A DNA stretch of 64,000 nt, taken from assembly GCF_033568475.1 (NCBI RefSeq), contig NC_133122.1:140685402-140749401 (forward strand). The letters run 5' to 3'. This document shows positions 19,155-32,764 of this stretch, piece by piece (position 1 is the stretch's first letter; every line of letters starts with the position of its first letter). A program made the position numbers and the translations under genes. Under the pieces are notes generated by a model, which was not told the DNA's origin, made no database searches, and saw only the letters and a list, made by a program, of their open reading frames with translations. This DNA comes from Henckelia pumila. Its lineage: Eukaryota > Streptophyta > Magnoliopsida > Lamiales > Gesneriaceae.

Positions 19155-21250
19155 ATGGCTACCGAAATCCTTGATTCGGTGAAATCAGAGGGGTCGGCGA
19201 GGGTTGAGATTGACACATCAGCGCCATTTGAGTCGGTTAAGGAGGCTGTCAACCGGTTCGGTGGTATGGGTTTCTGGAAACCCAGTTCCCGTGTACATGC
19301 TTCTCAGGTTTTACACTTTTCCATTCGGGGTTATTTTTTCTGTTCATGGGTTTGATTTTTGCTGTGATTTCGTGTGAGATAATGGCTTCACAGTGTAGGG
19401 GTGTGGATAATTGCTGCGGGGATTAGCGAGTGTGTTTCGTTATTTTTTTTTTCAATGTCAGGAGAGTGTGGGGTTTAAGATATTTTTTGCTGGTAATTTG
19501 ATGTAAATGTCCCACCTTTATACCAAATTTAGAATCATAGTGTACATTTTGCGTTCTTTCGTTTTGTACCGGTATCATATCTCCAAAAGTCCAGTTACAG
19601 TAATACAGTATCATACACCTTTTGTTTTCGATTTTATATGAGATGTGCTGTAGTTGTTTGTTACTGCATCATCCGTATTGTGATAATTTCTTTATTGCTG
19701 GTATGGATTTGGATCGAATTTTCGGGAATTTGTCAATGTGTGGCTTTCTATATGGCTTGATGATTGCCTTAAGATTTGTCTTGTTTTGTAGTTCGGATAT
19801 TCCTGTGGTATATTGTTTGACTTGTGTTGTTCGTGAACAGGCGGAACAGTTAGGAAGGGATCTGATTATCAAGGAAAGGGAAACTCTTGATGTTTTAAAA
19901 CAACTGGAAACCACTAGAAGAACCGTAGAACTCAAGTTCAAGTTGCAGAAAGAAGCATCCGCAAAAGAAAACTCCTGGAAGCAGAACAATGTGAATTCTG
20001 TGGCTGAAAAAGCAGAAAAGGAAAACCATGAAAGCAACATGAATGCCTTTGACGCTCCTGGAATCATCCTACTTGAGCTGGAACAGGCTAAGATGAACTT
20101 AGCTAGGACTACTACTGATCTTGTAGATATTCGAGCTACTGTCTACCTGTATAACAAGAAAATTGAGAAAGAAAGAAAGTTGCTCGATAAGACCCGACAA
20201 AGGTTGTCTTCTAATACCTTACAAATTTCTTCTCTTGAGGAGGAGTTAGATCAGACAAAACAGGCGCTAGAATTGGCCAAACATGCTCAAGTCCAAGGTA
20301 GTAGTAGTTCTGCTAATCACTTGGATGTTGTCACGAGGGAGCTTCAGAAGCTAAGCTCTGAGACGGAACAATTCAAGGAAGTTGGGAAAGCTGCAAGATC
20401 TGAAGTGTTGAGGGCATTGTCTCAGATTGAACAGACGAGGAGTGGGATCAAGGCGGCTGAGAAAAGGTTGGTTGCGGCTAAAAAGATGAAGAAAGCAGCC
20501 AAGGCTTCTGAAGCTGTCGCCCTTGCAGAAATCAGAGCATTATCCAATGGTGAAGAAAGCAAGTCCAATGCTTCTGAGCATAAATGTGAAAGTGTGACTC
20601 TTACTTTGGAGGAATACTCATCCTTAATCTCCAGGGCTATAGAAGCAAATGAAGCTTGTAAGGATAGAGCAGCAGTGCATGCTAATTTGTCAAAGACAGA
20701 TATCTTAAACAGGGTTGAAAAAGTAACTGAAGAACTTAAAATTAGCAAAGGGACATTGGAAGAAGCATTGAGTAGAGTGCAAGCGGCAAACACAAGTAAA
20801 TTGGCAGTTGAAGAGGCGCTACGAAAGTGGAGATCCGAGCACAGTCAGAAACAGCGCTCCGTGCACAACACTACTAAATTTACGAATTCTCATCAATTCC
20901 TCCATTGTCAAGAATCTCATATGCTGGATGAAAGTGGTACAAATCATGAGAAGAATGATGAGTTAAAACCAGTGTTGAAGCCAAGTCTCTCAATTGGGAA
21001 AATATTGAGCAGGAAACTTCTTCTAACCAAAGAGTATGGAAATGGGATGCAAGGAGAAAAGAATATCGTGAATCGCCAAGTGTCACTCAGACACCTTCTC
21101 AAGAAAGAGGGTAAAGAGAATCCCGAATTTCCTTCGCAGAGAAAGAAGCTCAGTTTTGCTCGAATCTCAGTTCTGGTGAAAAAGCAGATGAAGATTAAAA
21201 AGAAGAAACAATCCTCCATCAATTTGAATGTTTCTCAGCTAGAAAGATGA
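19155..21250 (+). CDS. WEB-family coiled-coil protein (At2g38370-like), two exons
   Basis: Exon 1 is 19155-19307 and exon 2 is 19841-21250. The 533-bp intron has GT..AG ends (CAG|GTTTTA, GAACAG|GC), and the joined product is 520 residues. The N-terminal IDTSAPFESVKEAVNRFGG, followed by FWKP, is the conserved opening of this WEB subfamily. From residue 52 the protein is mostly heptad-like coiled coil rich in E, K, Q and L (LEQAKMNLARTTTDL, then LYNKKIEKERKLLDKTRQRL, then LTLEEYSSLISRAIEANE), ending in a basic tail (KKQMKIKKKKQSS). WEB1/PMI2 relatives act in chloroplast photorelocation; the job of this subgroup is less clear, so the role is only inferred. No signal or membrane segment is seen. 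The ATG at 19155 is chosen because it starts the family N-terminus behind the TATA box and leader; an in-frame upstream ATG would lie before the TATA box. Confidence 0.92.
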
Positions 21251-24200
21251 AGTTAGTTGGATTACCAGTTAGTTAGAAGTGTATTTCTCATCATAGAGAA
21301 GTGTAAGTTTGTGTAAGTTTCATGTTTGAGTGAGCAAAATGTGTATGTCTTGAGTTTGGGGTTGATGATGTGTTGGTATTTGATGTGCAGTAGAAATAGA
21401 GTTTGCATTCTTACCATTAAAGTGTTGGGTCACATTGAATTGGATATTGGGGATATATATATATATATATATTGTCTGCTAATGCTCAACAACATACATG
21501 CAAACATAATCATAGTTATCCCAGGACGAAGCAGCTAACATGCAACACGGATACTTCAGATAACAAAAGGTTACTTTTAACTAACTCTGGGGATATCCAC
21601 TTGCATTTTTTTTTTAAAAAAAAAATTGTAATATTATTAATCAATATCGTTTATTACAAGCTCAACTAACAACGATTGAAATTCTCCACTTGCATTTTAG
21701 ACTGGCAATAACATGGAAAATTTATTCTACATGACATGACTTCACAGAATAAGAATTCGAGTTTACCGTGGGTGCATAATTAATGCCCCCAAAACACACA
21801 CAGACACAGGATTTTTTTTATTTTATTTTTTGACTACATTATTTCTGAGACCCCTAAATAATTGAAAATAGCATATCTCAGTGGTGCAATTTTATGTGCA
21901 TTTGTGACACTCAAAGTTCAAATCTTTTTTTTTTTTTTTAAATCTCAATTTTCCTTTTCTTTTCCCCTTTCGTACTCCGACGTTTGAATATCTCATGTGC
22001 CCATGTTTTGTCTAATCTTTTGTAAGTGCCTCTCGGAGCCGAAATCTTAAATCCAACACTGCTCGATGTCATTATAAATTTTATTTAATTTTTTGTGTTT
22101 AATCTGAGACTTAATGCCTCTATTTGTTCAGTGTGTTGTATTCTAGTTAGTTGTATGACACAAAATTTCAGTATGTTTTGAGAGTGTCAGACACGTCACG
22201 TGCTAAAATGTTTGAAATCAAAATATAACTTCTAATTACCGCACAATTGGGAGTCCTACCTAGTTCAATGGTAGGTTTTAATATCTCCGGTTAAGGAAAT
22301 TTGTAGAGAAAACAAAGCTGGACAATTCAATAAAGGCGATCGACTATTTTTGCCATTAAAGAACAAAATGCCCAATACCAATTTACAAAATAACTTAGTC
22401 GTTCTAAATCGAAAGGAACTAGAGAATATAAGTTGGAAAAAAAACATGATTTAAAAAATATCAACAGTTTGATAATGTAATCATGGTCTTACGTTGAAAG
22501 ATCAAGATAAAAAAAAATCATGATTAATATATAAAATGATATTTTCGTTGATACGAGACAATTTGAGTATAACAAAATCACGTTGGTATATCGTGGAATT
22601 TAGTGGAAATATGTGAGTTATACGAAAACCTTAATACAACGATTTTGCTGGAGATATAGAACGTACTGCAGATCGGCTATGCAAATTTGAGGGAATTTTT
22701 TATTGATTGTTTGATTGTTATTTGTTACCTGCAGCAGCCAGCCCCTTTGACTTTTAATCAGATCATGGGCCACGTATAAGGCCCACTTTCCCACCTTCCA
22801 TTTGATCAATTTCCCTGTCTGGCCCTTGTTTTTCATATCTGTGCTTTAGGCCCACAATTCACCCGATAGGCTTCGCTTGTTATAACCCGGTAACAGGTAT
22901 CCATCACCATTTCACCCTATCGTGGCCACTAATCTTTTGGGCCGCCCAAGAATTCACGTTTTATGCCAAACAGTAGTACATTTAACTAGGGGAATAATTC
23001 TATTTAATAGTATATATGTGTATATATATATATATATACACACACACACATGTTTTCCTTTCAAGTTTGAAACAATCGATACATATATTTGTAGTTTTAC
23101 TAATATTTTTCGAGTAAAAAGAACTTTGTCTGCATAAAACTTTTGATTAAATAACATACTGATACATAAACTTTTATTAATAACTCAATTAATTTATATA
23201 ATATATCTCTGTGTGTGTGTGTGTGTGTTTTTATTACAAATTATAAATTTTTACATTTATATAGAGAACAAATTAGAAATTTTTTATTTAATTACAAATT
23301 TTTATTTGCGTGCTGGTGAAATAATTATTCATGCTAGAAGAACGATTGACACATAATATTTGGATTGTTGAAGAATTTAAAATATTTTAGTATTTACATT
23401 ATCAATAACTATATAATTTTTTTTTAAAAAAACAAGCGATTAATTTACATTGTATACATTTCATAATTTCTAATTATTTAATTTTGGAAAATATCTGTAT
23501 AAATTCCTTTTGACTGGTAATATCTGTATAAATTATAATTATGATAAATATATAATATATTGTTTACGAGAAAATTTAAATTAATCAAATACAAATTTTA
23601 TTAAAAAATAACAGTTGACTTGAAAATTGATTTAAAAAAATTTTAACAAGACAAAAATATGTAATTTATTTTCTATAATTTTCAATTAGTCATTGAAAAT
23701 TATTTACACATGTTTTTATGAAAGCATTCAAATAAATAGTAATTATAATTTAAAAAATCAATATTTTATTTAAGTGAAAATTTCATTGAATGTAATAATT
23801 AAAATGTTTAAATAAAAAAATCAATTGACTTGAAAACTGAATTTAAAATTATAAAAGTAACAAAAAACTAACATGGGTATTTTTTTTTAAATCTAACTCT
23901 GATCAACCATTTTGTTTTCGGAAAATTATTCAAATACATTGATTTTTAAAAATATACCATGTACCTAAAAATTGATCTTAAATTTTTTTGAAAAATGAAA
24001 AAATACTTTTATATATTTGTTAATTTAGTTACTAGAAATTATTTATGTAATATAATATCATAAATAATATTAAATTTTTAAATTCACATTTTTGTGATAA
24101 AGGATAAATAAGAAATTTAGTTGAAATTAATAGAAAACTAACCCTAATTTGACAAGATAATCGAATCATTTTGCAAATTAATCCCAAGTTCATGCTCCAA

Positions 24201-25876
24201 AGTCCAAACAAGTGTTTACAAATGTTTTTCAGCTACTGTATTCTAGTCCAAATCAATTTTAAACTCACATTTAATAATAAAATAAAATAAGAGAGTACCT
24301 TTTACGGCAGCATGAACTCCACGTTGAGAGCCAATAATTAAGACCATAATAAAAGAGCTTGATGAAAGTCTCGATTTTGGGGTAATTACTTATTAATGAT
24401 TGTCTAATCTCGTTTGAAGTATTAAATTAGCTAGCTGTCACATAGTTAGGACCTTTTTTTTCATCATCTCAATAATCCAAAATTTGACATTTTAATTATT
24501 TTTTGTAAACATTATTTCATTTACAGTCAAATCTAATAATACATATTCCTATCCCAATGGAAAAACATAGTACGTACACGTATTATTAATTTTAGCATCT
24601 TAGTGAGGGGGGTTGCTACTGATCATTAATTATTGAATGTGCTAGCTAGTTTGTTTCATCTGGTTAATTCTGATGAGTTTCCCCGTTAATCATTTATTTT
24701 TGTCCCTATACGTGTAAACATATATATGATTCTATATATATATATATGGATTTAATTAAGAGTTTACGTGTTGCGTATTTTATTGTAGATATAGATGTTT
24801 TGTTGAATTAATAATTATGAGTACAGAAAATAAAATGATGACCAGTGAAATTAATAAATAATGGAGCATGCTTCATGCACATATATAATTCAGTCAAAGT
24901 TAAATTATACAGACTATAGTGTAAACTAATGATAAGTGATTGTTTGATTTATCTATTATTAATTTGAGTACTCCATTGTTGCGCCAAAATTGATTATGTG
25001 TCTATTTACTTAAATTTAAAGAAGAAAGAAATATATAATTGTCTCCATCGTCAATATGAATATTATATTATAATTTCAAATATATATATAAACTGGGACA
25101 CACACACACACACCAGCCATTTGTTGACAACACTTTAATACTTCAATTATTGGCCACACAGTACAACGTGGCCTGTGGTAGTGAACTTATATTCATGTAC
25201 ACAAATGACCCCAGATTACACTTTAATTTGTCAATTTTAAGGCCCTACGTATCCTCGAAATAAATTAGGCTACTATTACACAAATCAATCATTCCACCCC
25301 AAATTGGAAATATTGTAATTTTAATCCAGCAAGTTGGATTTGTTGTGGGTTTTTTTTTCATTTTTTTCACCGGAGTTACTAAATTAATCAATTGCATATT
25401 ATTTATTTGATGTGATGTTCTTCTATAAAACTCATTTGGTTAGAATTTAGCTTATATTAATTATACATATATAATCAAAATAAACAAAACGACAAGTTTT
25501 TTCTTCCGATTTGTGGATATTGAGTGCCATTTTTTCTTTAATTTTTTCTTTATTTTGGTTTAATGGATTTTAATTTGTGTAACTTATGATTAATTTTTGT
25601 AAAATGATTCATATATGAGAATATCAGTGCCAAAAAAATAATATTCGATTGATTTAGTAATTTTCGATTAAAAAAAAGATCAAAACCCAAAAAAAATCCA
25701 AATTACTGAATTAAGACCAAACTTTGAAAATTTATAAGATTAAAACAAAAAAAAAAAGCCGACTTACGGGACTAAAATTATAATTTTTCCTCCCAAATTT
25801 TGTGATACCTAATTCTTGGCTGAAACCTTTTTCAATATTTCCCCCATCCTCAAATACGGATGAAGCACTGGATATT
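21251..25876. other. Long AT-rich intergenic region
   Basis: The first 250 bases probably hold the WEB 3' untranslated region. I see no further gene. There are microsatellites: (TA)n at about 21453-21472 and 23020-23038 (followed by (CA)n) and (GT)n at about 23211-23228. Scattered poly-A/T tracts occur. No TIR or LTR structure was resolved. Confidence 0.5.
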
Positions 25877-26005
25877 ACGATTTGGTAATATAAAAGTTGA
25901 TAGTGTTAACGAGAATATGATATGCTACTTAAATATGTAAGTACTAAAATCGTTAATTCAAGAATTCATTTCACGACTTGGTAATATAAAAGTTGATAGT
26001 GTTAA
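25877..26005 (+). repeat. 33-bp direct repeat, two copies 96 bp apart
   Basis: The copies at 25877-25909 and 25973-26005 share GGTAATATAAAAGTTGATAG and more, with one mismatch overall. Function unknown; a local duplication is the simplest explanation. Confidence 0.75.
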
Positions 26006-26182
26006 TATGGCAAAATATAAGCTATTCTATTTACGATCTTGAATTCAACGAACGAAATCCAACCGGATAATTGTAGAGTTTTTTCCCACCATTAATTAAT
26101 TAAAACACATACATTAAAATCGTTCATTTACTGCTCGAAATTTCCGATTCTTTAAGCAAATATTATCTTCTCATTAATTTTG

Positions 26183-26478
26183 GAGAAAATAGTTTTTTAG
26201 TCTATTAATTTGTCTATTTTTTGTTTTGGTTCATTAACTTTTCAAAGTTTGGTTTTAGTATACTATTTTAGTTTTGGATATTTTGGTCCAACTGCTGATG
26301 TGTCACCGGAAAATACTGACGTGACATCGAAAAATGATGATATGTCAAGCTATCACGTCAGCAATTAGACCAAAATAACCGAAAATTAAAAGTTAATGTA
26401 CCAAAACCAAAGTTTAAAAAATTAACGAAGCAAAACCAAAAAAACATACAATTTAATGGAGTAAAAAAATCATTTTCC
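26183..26478. mobile_element. Mutator-type MITE, 296 bp
   Basis: A perfect 9-bp TSD TTAATTTTG flanks it (26174-26182 and 26479-26487). The inverted repeats of about 115 bp cover most of the element: GAGAAAATAGTTTTTTAGTC on the left against GGAAAATGATTTTTTTACTC on the right (reverse complemented). Stretches such as TTTGGTTTTAGTA/TTTGGTTTTGGTA are shared further in. Non-coding. Confidence 0.87.
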
Positions 26479-26890
26479 TTAATTTTGATTAACTGATCAT
26501 AACACTCTCGTACAAATATGATTATGTTAATATATGCTCGTACGAGGTAGTAGTTTTGTGTTTAATTACCCAGCGCTGCCTCTAATTACTGTTTCTATCT
26601 GAGGACCTATACATGTGCATGCATGTGATTTCATATGCCTCGGTGGAGAGAATTCTGATTGAAAATATATGGTTGATTTGGATGTAAAGATTTAAATATG
26701 TGGATTTTTAGGAGGGTTGATTTGGAGTTTATGGTTTTATTTTTTTAAATAACAAAAATAAATATGAAATCTATGCGATTTGAAATTTTTCCATCAAAAT
26801 CAAACACAATCTAAGTTGATTTTTTGATGTCATTTCACTATTTATTTTAATTTTTTTGAAAAAAATAATATATATATATATATATATTAT

Positions 26891-27055
26891 GGATTTTTAT
26901 ATGCTACACATCTATTGTGAGCATTGTTGCACGGTTGAGGTTATGTCCACTTATTAGATGTACATTTTTTTATTTGCTTAATTAATCACATCGAATATAT
27001 AGACGTTATTTCAGCGATATTCACAATGGGTGTATAGTATATCAAAATTCTATAT
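26891..27055. mobile_element. Probable small MITE
   Basis: Diverged inverted ends: GGATTTTTATATGCTACACA on the left and, reverse complemented, AGAATTTTGATATACTATAC on the right, both followed by ATTGTGA. The left tip resembles the 15572 family (TATGCTACAC). The flanks are (TA)-rich, so no clean TSD can be claimed and the ends are approximate. Confidence 0.5.
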
Positions 27056-27881
27056 TTAGTATTTTGCTACTATGGTTTTGTTATGCCAAACTTTCCAATC
27101 TTTTTGGGTCCATGCGCTTTTAAATTTACTTTTCCCGACTCACTAGGTACTACTTAGAGAAAGAACCATTAATTTGACCATATTGCGCAAGTGAATGTTG
27201 TTAGTAATTTAATAGCTAGCTAAATCCCTGTTGCAGGGCTCACTGATCTGCTACTAATCCTGATCATAGTTTTCTTTTTATAATTAATAATTGTCTTTTT
27301 TTAAAAAAATTGTAATCTTAAATTGGGAAGCCTCCCCTCAATCCGTACTCCAATCGAAACCACTTCACTTCAATGAGTTGGAGCGCACGCCTTACATGAA
27401 TTTAATGGAATCCGGATATCTCACATTGGAATGATATATATTGTTTACTTTGAACACAAGTCTTCATGGTTTTGCTTTTGGAACCATCCAAAAGGCTTCT
27501 TACCAATGGAGATATTATTTCATATATTATAAATTCATGATCATTTTTTTGATCTACTAATGTCGGATTTTGGTTGACAACCCAACACAATATATTTCAT
27601 TATATAATATATACGGAGGACTATTTTTTGGAAAATAAAAATTAAAAAAACACACACACACACAGAGTGAGTATGTTAACTTCAATTTTCTTTATTAAAT
27701 GAACCCAACTGATTTCAAGAGGGAACAAATGGACCTACTCACTCACACCGGAGCTCATGACTTTGTCATTGGGTATGTTTACCTTACAAGGTGCGCGATA
27801 TTCCATGGATATATGATTTGATATATAATATTTAGAAAAGGACAATGTGTGTTTGTGTGCACACACATATTCATGTTATCA
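27056..27881. other. Intergenic spacer
   Basis: No gene recognised. A (CA)n microsatellite lies at about 27650-27664. Confidence 0.5.
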
Positions 27882-28043
27882 GGTAGATGAGATCCTAGAA
27901 TATGGATAATACCCAAACCATGCATTCAACGGTTCGTATTTTTACACATATAGGCGTAATTAATTATATATTGTTGACGTGACAAATCATGAGATATTAG
28001 ATCTATCATTGTGGTATTACCCAATGCTAGGTTAAAATCTACC
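27882..28043. mobile_element. Mutator-type MITE, 162 bp
   Basis: A perfect 9-bp TSD ATGTTATCA flanks it (27873-27881 and 28044-28052). The ends are GGTAGATGAGATCCTAGAAT and, reverse complemented, GGTAGATTTTAACCTAGCAT. It is non-coding and similar in size and tip sequence to 17794-17967. Confidence 0.83.
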
Positions 28044-28207
28044 ATGTTATCATACGAATAATCTCCTAACTTTTCAAATTCAAATGTTGTAAGTGATATT
28101 TAATTTGAAATGTCACATTAATTTATTTATGTTTATGTAATGCATGTCGACTAATGTGAATTACAACCCTTAGCTTATGCTTGGATGAAATGATGTATTT
28201 CAAATAT

Positions 28208-28731
28208 TGTTATGATTTGTATTGATTCACAATCGATTAACTCACACTCAAGATAAGATCACACGATCGAAGAACAAAAGCTCTGTACAAAATAAAATGA
28301 ATCCAAACAAGAACACCAGAAGTTATAGTGGTTCGGATAAAAAATATCCTACATCCACTTTGTCTTGCCCAAGGCTTAATCAATTAATTGGATCGAAATC
28401 AGTTTACAAGATGAATACACTCAAGAACACAAATCGCATACAATGATATTACCAAACTAATATCAAGAACAGGAACGATCTGTGAAGATGATGAACAATC
28501 AATCAACAACTCGTATTCTTGAAGGAAATCTTTCTCATGATCTTGATGCACCAGCCTTTACATATATATATATATATATATTGCATGCAAAGGCTAGGGT
28601 ATCCAATTCCTATAACTGCTGTTGTTGAGTCAGTTAGACGAGCTATAATTCTCTGTATCTTAATCTTGATCTCAATGTGCACCTTGAACCCTGATCCAAC
28701 CAATGACTAAATATGTGATCCAATCTTCACA
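28208..28731 (-). repeat. 3' LTR of the Copia element
   Basis: It starts TG and ends CA on either strand and matches 32765-33303 closely. A (TA)n tract at about 28559-28580 is shorter than in the other LTR, which explains most of the length difference. Confidence 0.93.
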
Positions 28732-28779
28732 AATCTCCACCATGGATTACCTATTAACCTCGGGCAAAGCAACTCCAGT

Positions 28780-30483
28780 CTAAGGGATGACCTTAGTTTC
28801 TCCAACATTCATCTGATTAAGGCAATGTTGGAATTTCAGAATTGGAACGGGCTTAGTCAACATGTCAGCAGGGTTGTCCTCGATTGATATCTTCAACATG
28901 TCAATCTTCCCTTGCTCCACCAAATCCCTTATGAAATGTAACCTAATGTCTATGTTCTTGGTTCTTTCATGATGCATGGGATTCTTGGTTAAGTGCAAGG
29001 CACTTTGGCTATCTGTGTAGATTTTAACACCAATTCTTTCCCTCATAAGTTCTGTCAAAATACCTTTAAGCCAAATGCCTTCCTTTGCTGCTTCGGTTAT
29101 GGCAACATACTCGGCCTCTGTGGTGGATAAAGCCACTATGGCTTGCAATGTTGCCTTCCAGCTTACCACACATCCATTTAACATGAAAGTATAACCACTG
29201 ATTGATATTCTTTTATCAATATCAGCCGCATAATCAGCATCTACATATCCAACCAATCCATCCTTAGCATCATATAAATCACCATATATAAATCCAGTGG
29301 ACACAGTGGCTTTGATGTATCTTAGAATCCACTTGACAGCATTCCAATGAGCTTTTCCAGGTTTGCTCATGAATCGGCTTACTAGGCTAATGGCATATGC
29401 TATATCCAGTCTTGTACAGACCATAGCATACGTTAGACTGCCTGTGGCATTTGAATATGGTATACATTCCATATAGGATTGCTCTTCAGGCTCTTTTGGA
29501 CATTGATATGTAGATAATCTGAAGTGTGATGCCAAAGGTGTTGAAACTTCCTTAGACTCATTCATCCCAAACTTGTTTACAACCTTCTTTAGGTAATCTG
29601 TTTGAGAAACATGCATCAATCTTTTGCTTCTGTCCCGGGTGATTTGCATGCCAAGTATCTTTCTTGCTGAACCTAAATCCTTCATCTCGAATTCTGTCTT
29701 AAGCTTATCTTTAAGCTCATCTATCTCCTTCATACTCTTGCATGCAATTAGCATGTCATCAACATAGAGTAATAAGTAGATTGTGCAACCAGAAGATTTT
29801 GATTTATGGTACACACAGCTGTCATATTTGCTTCTTTCAAAAAAATTTCTAATCATGAAGCTGTCAAAACGCTTGTACCATTGCCTAGAAGACTGTTTCA
29901 AACCATATAATGATTTCTGTAGCAGACATACTTTGTTTTCTTGGCCTGGTTCTTCATATCCTTCTGGTTGCTTCATGAAAATAACTTCATCCAAGTTCCC
30001 ATGCAAGAAAGCTGTTCTTACATCCATCTGTTCTAATTCTAGATCCATGCTTGCAGTTAAGGCCAATAGAATTCTGATGGATGTATGCTTAACAACAGGT
30101 GAGAAAACTTCATTATAATCTATGCCCTCCCTTTGTTTAAAACCTTTGGCTACCAACCTAGCCTTGAACTTGAGATTTTCAGTCCCTGGAATGCCTTCTT
30201 TTATCTTGAAAATCCATTTGCTACCTACTATCTTTCTGTTTTTAGGCAGCTCCACCAGCTTCCAAGTATCATTCCTTTTGAGTGAATTAATCTCCTCAAG
30301 CATAGCTTCTCTCCACCTTTCCTTATGTGGACTGTTAATGGCTTCTTTATAGCTGACTGGCTCATCTAAGTTCAAAGTTTCTGATACACTCAAGGCATAT
30401 GATATAAGATTTGCATAACCATATCTCTCAGGTGGTTTGATGATCCTCTTTGCTCTGTCCTTCACAAGGGTATACTCCTTCAA
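28780..30483 (-). pseudogene. Copia reverse transcriptase and RNase H segment
   Basis: 567 codons remain open. The RT begins at [20 protein letters not shown], has [20 protein letters not shown] and the catalytic YVDDMLIA, then the RNase H region ([54 protein letters not shown]) and ends [10 protein letters not shown]. All key RT/RNase H motifs are present, but it can no longer be translated from the gag start because of the breaks at 30484-30854. The lineage looks Tork/Tnt1-like, which is a weaker call. Confidence 0.93.
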
Positions 30484-30854
30484 ATTAGACTCATCCTGTT
30501 TTTCAAGTGATTCTCGACCCTACAAGCTTCCAGGCTGTAGTACAGGTTCAAGATAATCTCCTTTATCTGACTCCATCATGACATGATCACTAGTGTCACT
30601 GTCATTATCCAGGACTGTCTTTCTTTGTAGAGGCACATTGTTTAGCAAGTCATCTTCATTGAAAGTAACATCCCTGCTTATCACTGCCTTACCATGTCCA
30701 TTTCCAGAAATCCAAACTCTATATCCTTTAGTTCCTTCAGGATATCCAAGGAAATGGCTTTCTTTGATCTTGGTGACAGCTTACCTTCATTTGCATGTAT
30801 ATAAGCTGTACAACCAAAACATCTGAGTGTTTGGTAATCTGCTGGTTTCCCTGA

Positions 30855-32738
30855 TCACACCTCAATAGGTGTTTTGAAGTCCAAAGCAGCTGAAGGACAT
30901 CTATTCATTAAGTAACATGCTGTACTTGCAGCTTCTCCCCATAAACTTTTCCCAAGTTTTGCATTTGATAGCATGCACCTGACCCTCTCCAATATAGTCC
31001 TATTCATCCTTTCAGCAAGTCCATTTTTCTGTGGAGTGTACCTTACAGTGAAATGCCTTGCTATGCCTGCCTTTTTGCATAATGCATTGAACTCTTGATT
31101 CAAATATTCCAAGCAATTATCTGTTCTCAACCTTTTGATTTTCTTGCCCGTCTGATTTTCAATCAGTGTCTTCCAATCAATGAACTTTTGCAAAGCCTCA
31201 CTTTTGTGCTTCATTGTGTATAACCATACCTTTCTAGAGTAATCATCTATGAAGGTTATGAAGTATCTTGAACCACCGTGTGCCAGTGTTTTGGCAGGCC
31301 CCCATACATCAGAGTGTATATAGTCCAAAGTGCTCTTAGTATTGTGTTCTGCCCTCTTGAACTTGACCCTAGTCTGCTTTCCTAACACACAATGCTCACA
31401 GAAGTCAAGCTTGCTGATTTGATATTTGCCAAAAGCTCCTTGTCTGTTTAGTTCAACCATTCCTCTATCACTGACATGTCCTAATCTGATATGCCACAAC
31501 TTAGTTCTGTCCTTATCCACTGTGGCACTCAATGCATTCTGTTCAATGCATGTTTTTCCCTCCAGTACATAAAGACCATTATGTCTTAATCCTCTCATGA
31601 CAAGCATCACCCCTTTTGTGATACTTAGGATCCCATCTTTGGCTTTGAATTCATATCCAAGTTGATCCAGCATACCAAGGGATATGAGGTTCCTCTTTAA
31701 ATCTGGGACAAATCTGACTTCTGATAGAGTTCTTGTCATACCATTACTGAGCTTAAGTTTGACAGATCCGATACCTTCTATTTTACATGCTAAGTTATTT
31801 CCCATCAAGACTTTCCCACCACTGATCTTGGTGAAAGTATTGAACCATTCCTTGCATGGAGTCATATGGAATGAGCATCCAGAATCTAGGATCCATTCTT
31901 GTTCAGGCTTATCAGTGCTCACTAATAGCACATCAGCACTCTCATAGCCATCTTCTGCCAGTACAACATCTCCTGAGCTTGACTCCTTTTCAATGTGTTT
32001 CTTATTCCTTTCTGGGAAATCCTTTCTGAAATGCCCTTTTTTATTGCAGGTGTAACATCTCCTTTTAAACTTGGTTCTTGACTTCGATCGAGGTTTGTAT
32101 TTGGGCTTAAAATCTCTCCTCTCTGATCTTCCCATGACATACAATCCTTCACTCTGATCACTGCCTTGAATTCCAGCCTTCTTATTCAACTCTTTGGACA
32201 TCAAAGCTGAATCTACTTCCTCCAAAGTCAGTGTTTCTTTACCATATATCATGGTATCCCTCAGATTGTCATAAACATCAGGAAGAGAACGCAACAGCAA
32301 CAAGGCTTGATCTTCATCTTCTACCTTAATCTCTATATTCTCAAGATCCAAAATGATTTTATTGAAATCGTCAATGTGATCTTCAATAGACTTACCATTC
32401 GGCATCTTGAAGGTATACAACTTTTGTTTGAGAAAAAGCCTATTCGCCAGAGACTTTGTCATGTAGAGATGTTCAAGCTTCAACCAAATCGCAGCTGCTG
32501 TAGTCTCCTTAGAGATTTCACGCAATACTTTGTCTCCAAGACTCAAAATCAGGGCGCTATGAGCTTTTGCAAGGATTTCCTTTTTGTCAACCCCTTTGAT
32601 CTTCTCCGGCAAATTGTCATCTCCCAGGAGTGCATCTTCAACTCCGTTTTGGACCAATAATGCTCTCATTTTCAGTCTCCATAAACTGAAGTCGTTCTTT
32701 CCCGTGAATTTCTCGATATCGAACCGTGTGGTGCCCAT
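30855..32738 (-). pseudogene. Copia gag, protease and integrase segment, ending at a premature stop
   Basis: The first ATG (32738) opens MGTTRFDIEKFTGKNDFSLW, a typical Copia gag start. Later come a zinc knuckle CYTCNKKGHFRKDFP whose fourth ligand Cys is replaced by Phe, the protease active site WILDSGCSFHMTP, the GAG-pre-integrase motif LWHIRLGHVSDRGM and the integrase core (YIHSDVWGPAK, then FIDDYSRKVW, then NGLAERMNRTILER). The frame stops at a TGA just after FKTPIEV, where relatives usually have a Trp codon. The next stretch (about 30770) is also frameshifted, and a TAG follows near 30523-30525. Confidence 0.92.
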
Positions 32739-32764
32739 CTTCAAACGAGGCTCTGATGCCAGTT

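Noticed and set aside
19622-19840. Extension of WEB exon 2 leftward to 19622
   Set aside because: This is intron sequence. The acceptor GAACAG at 19835-19840 joins exon 1 in frame to the coiled-coil part.
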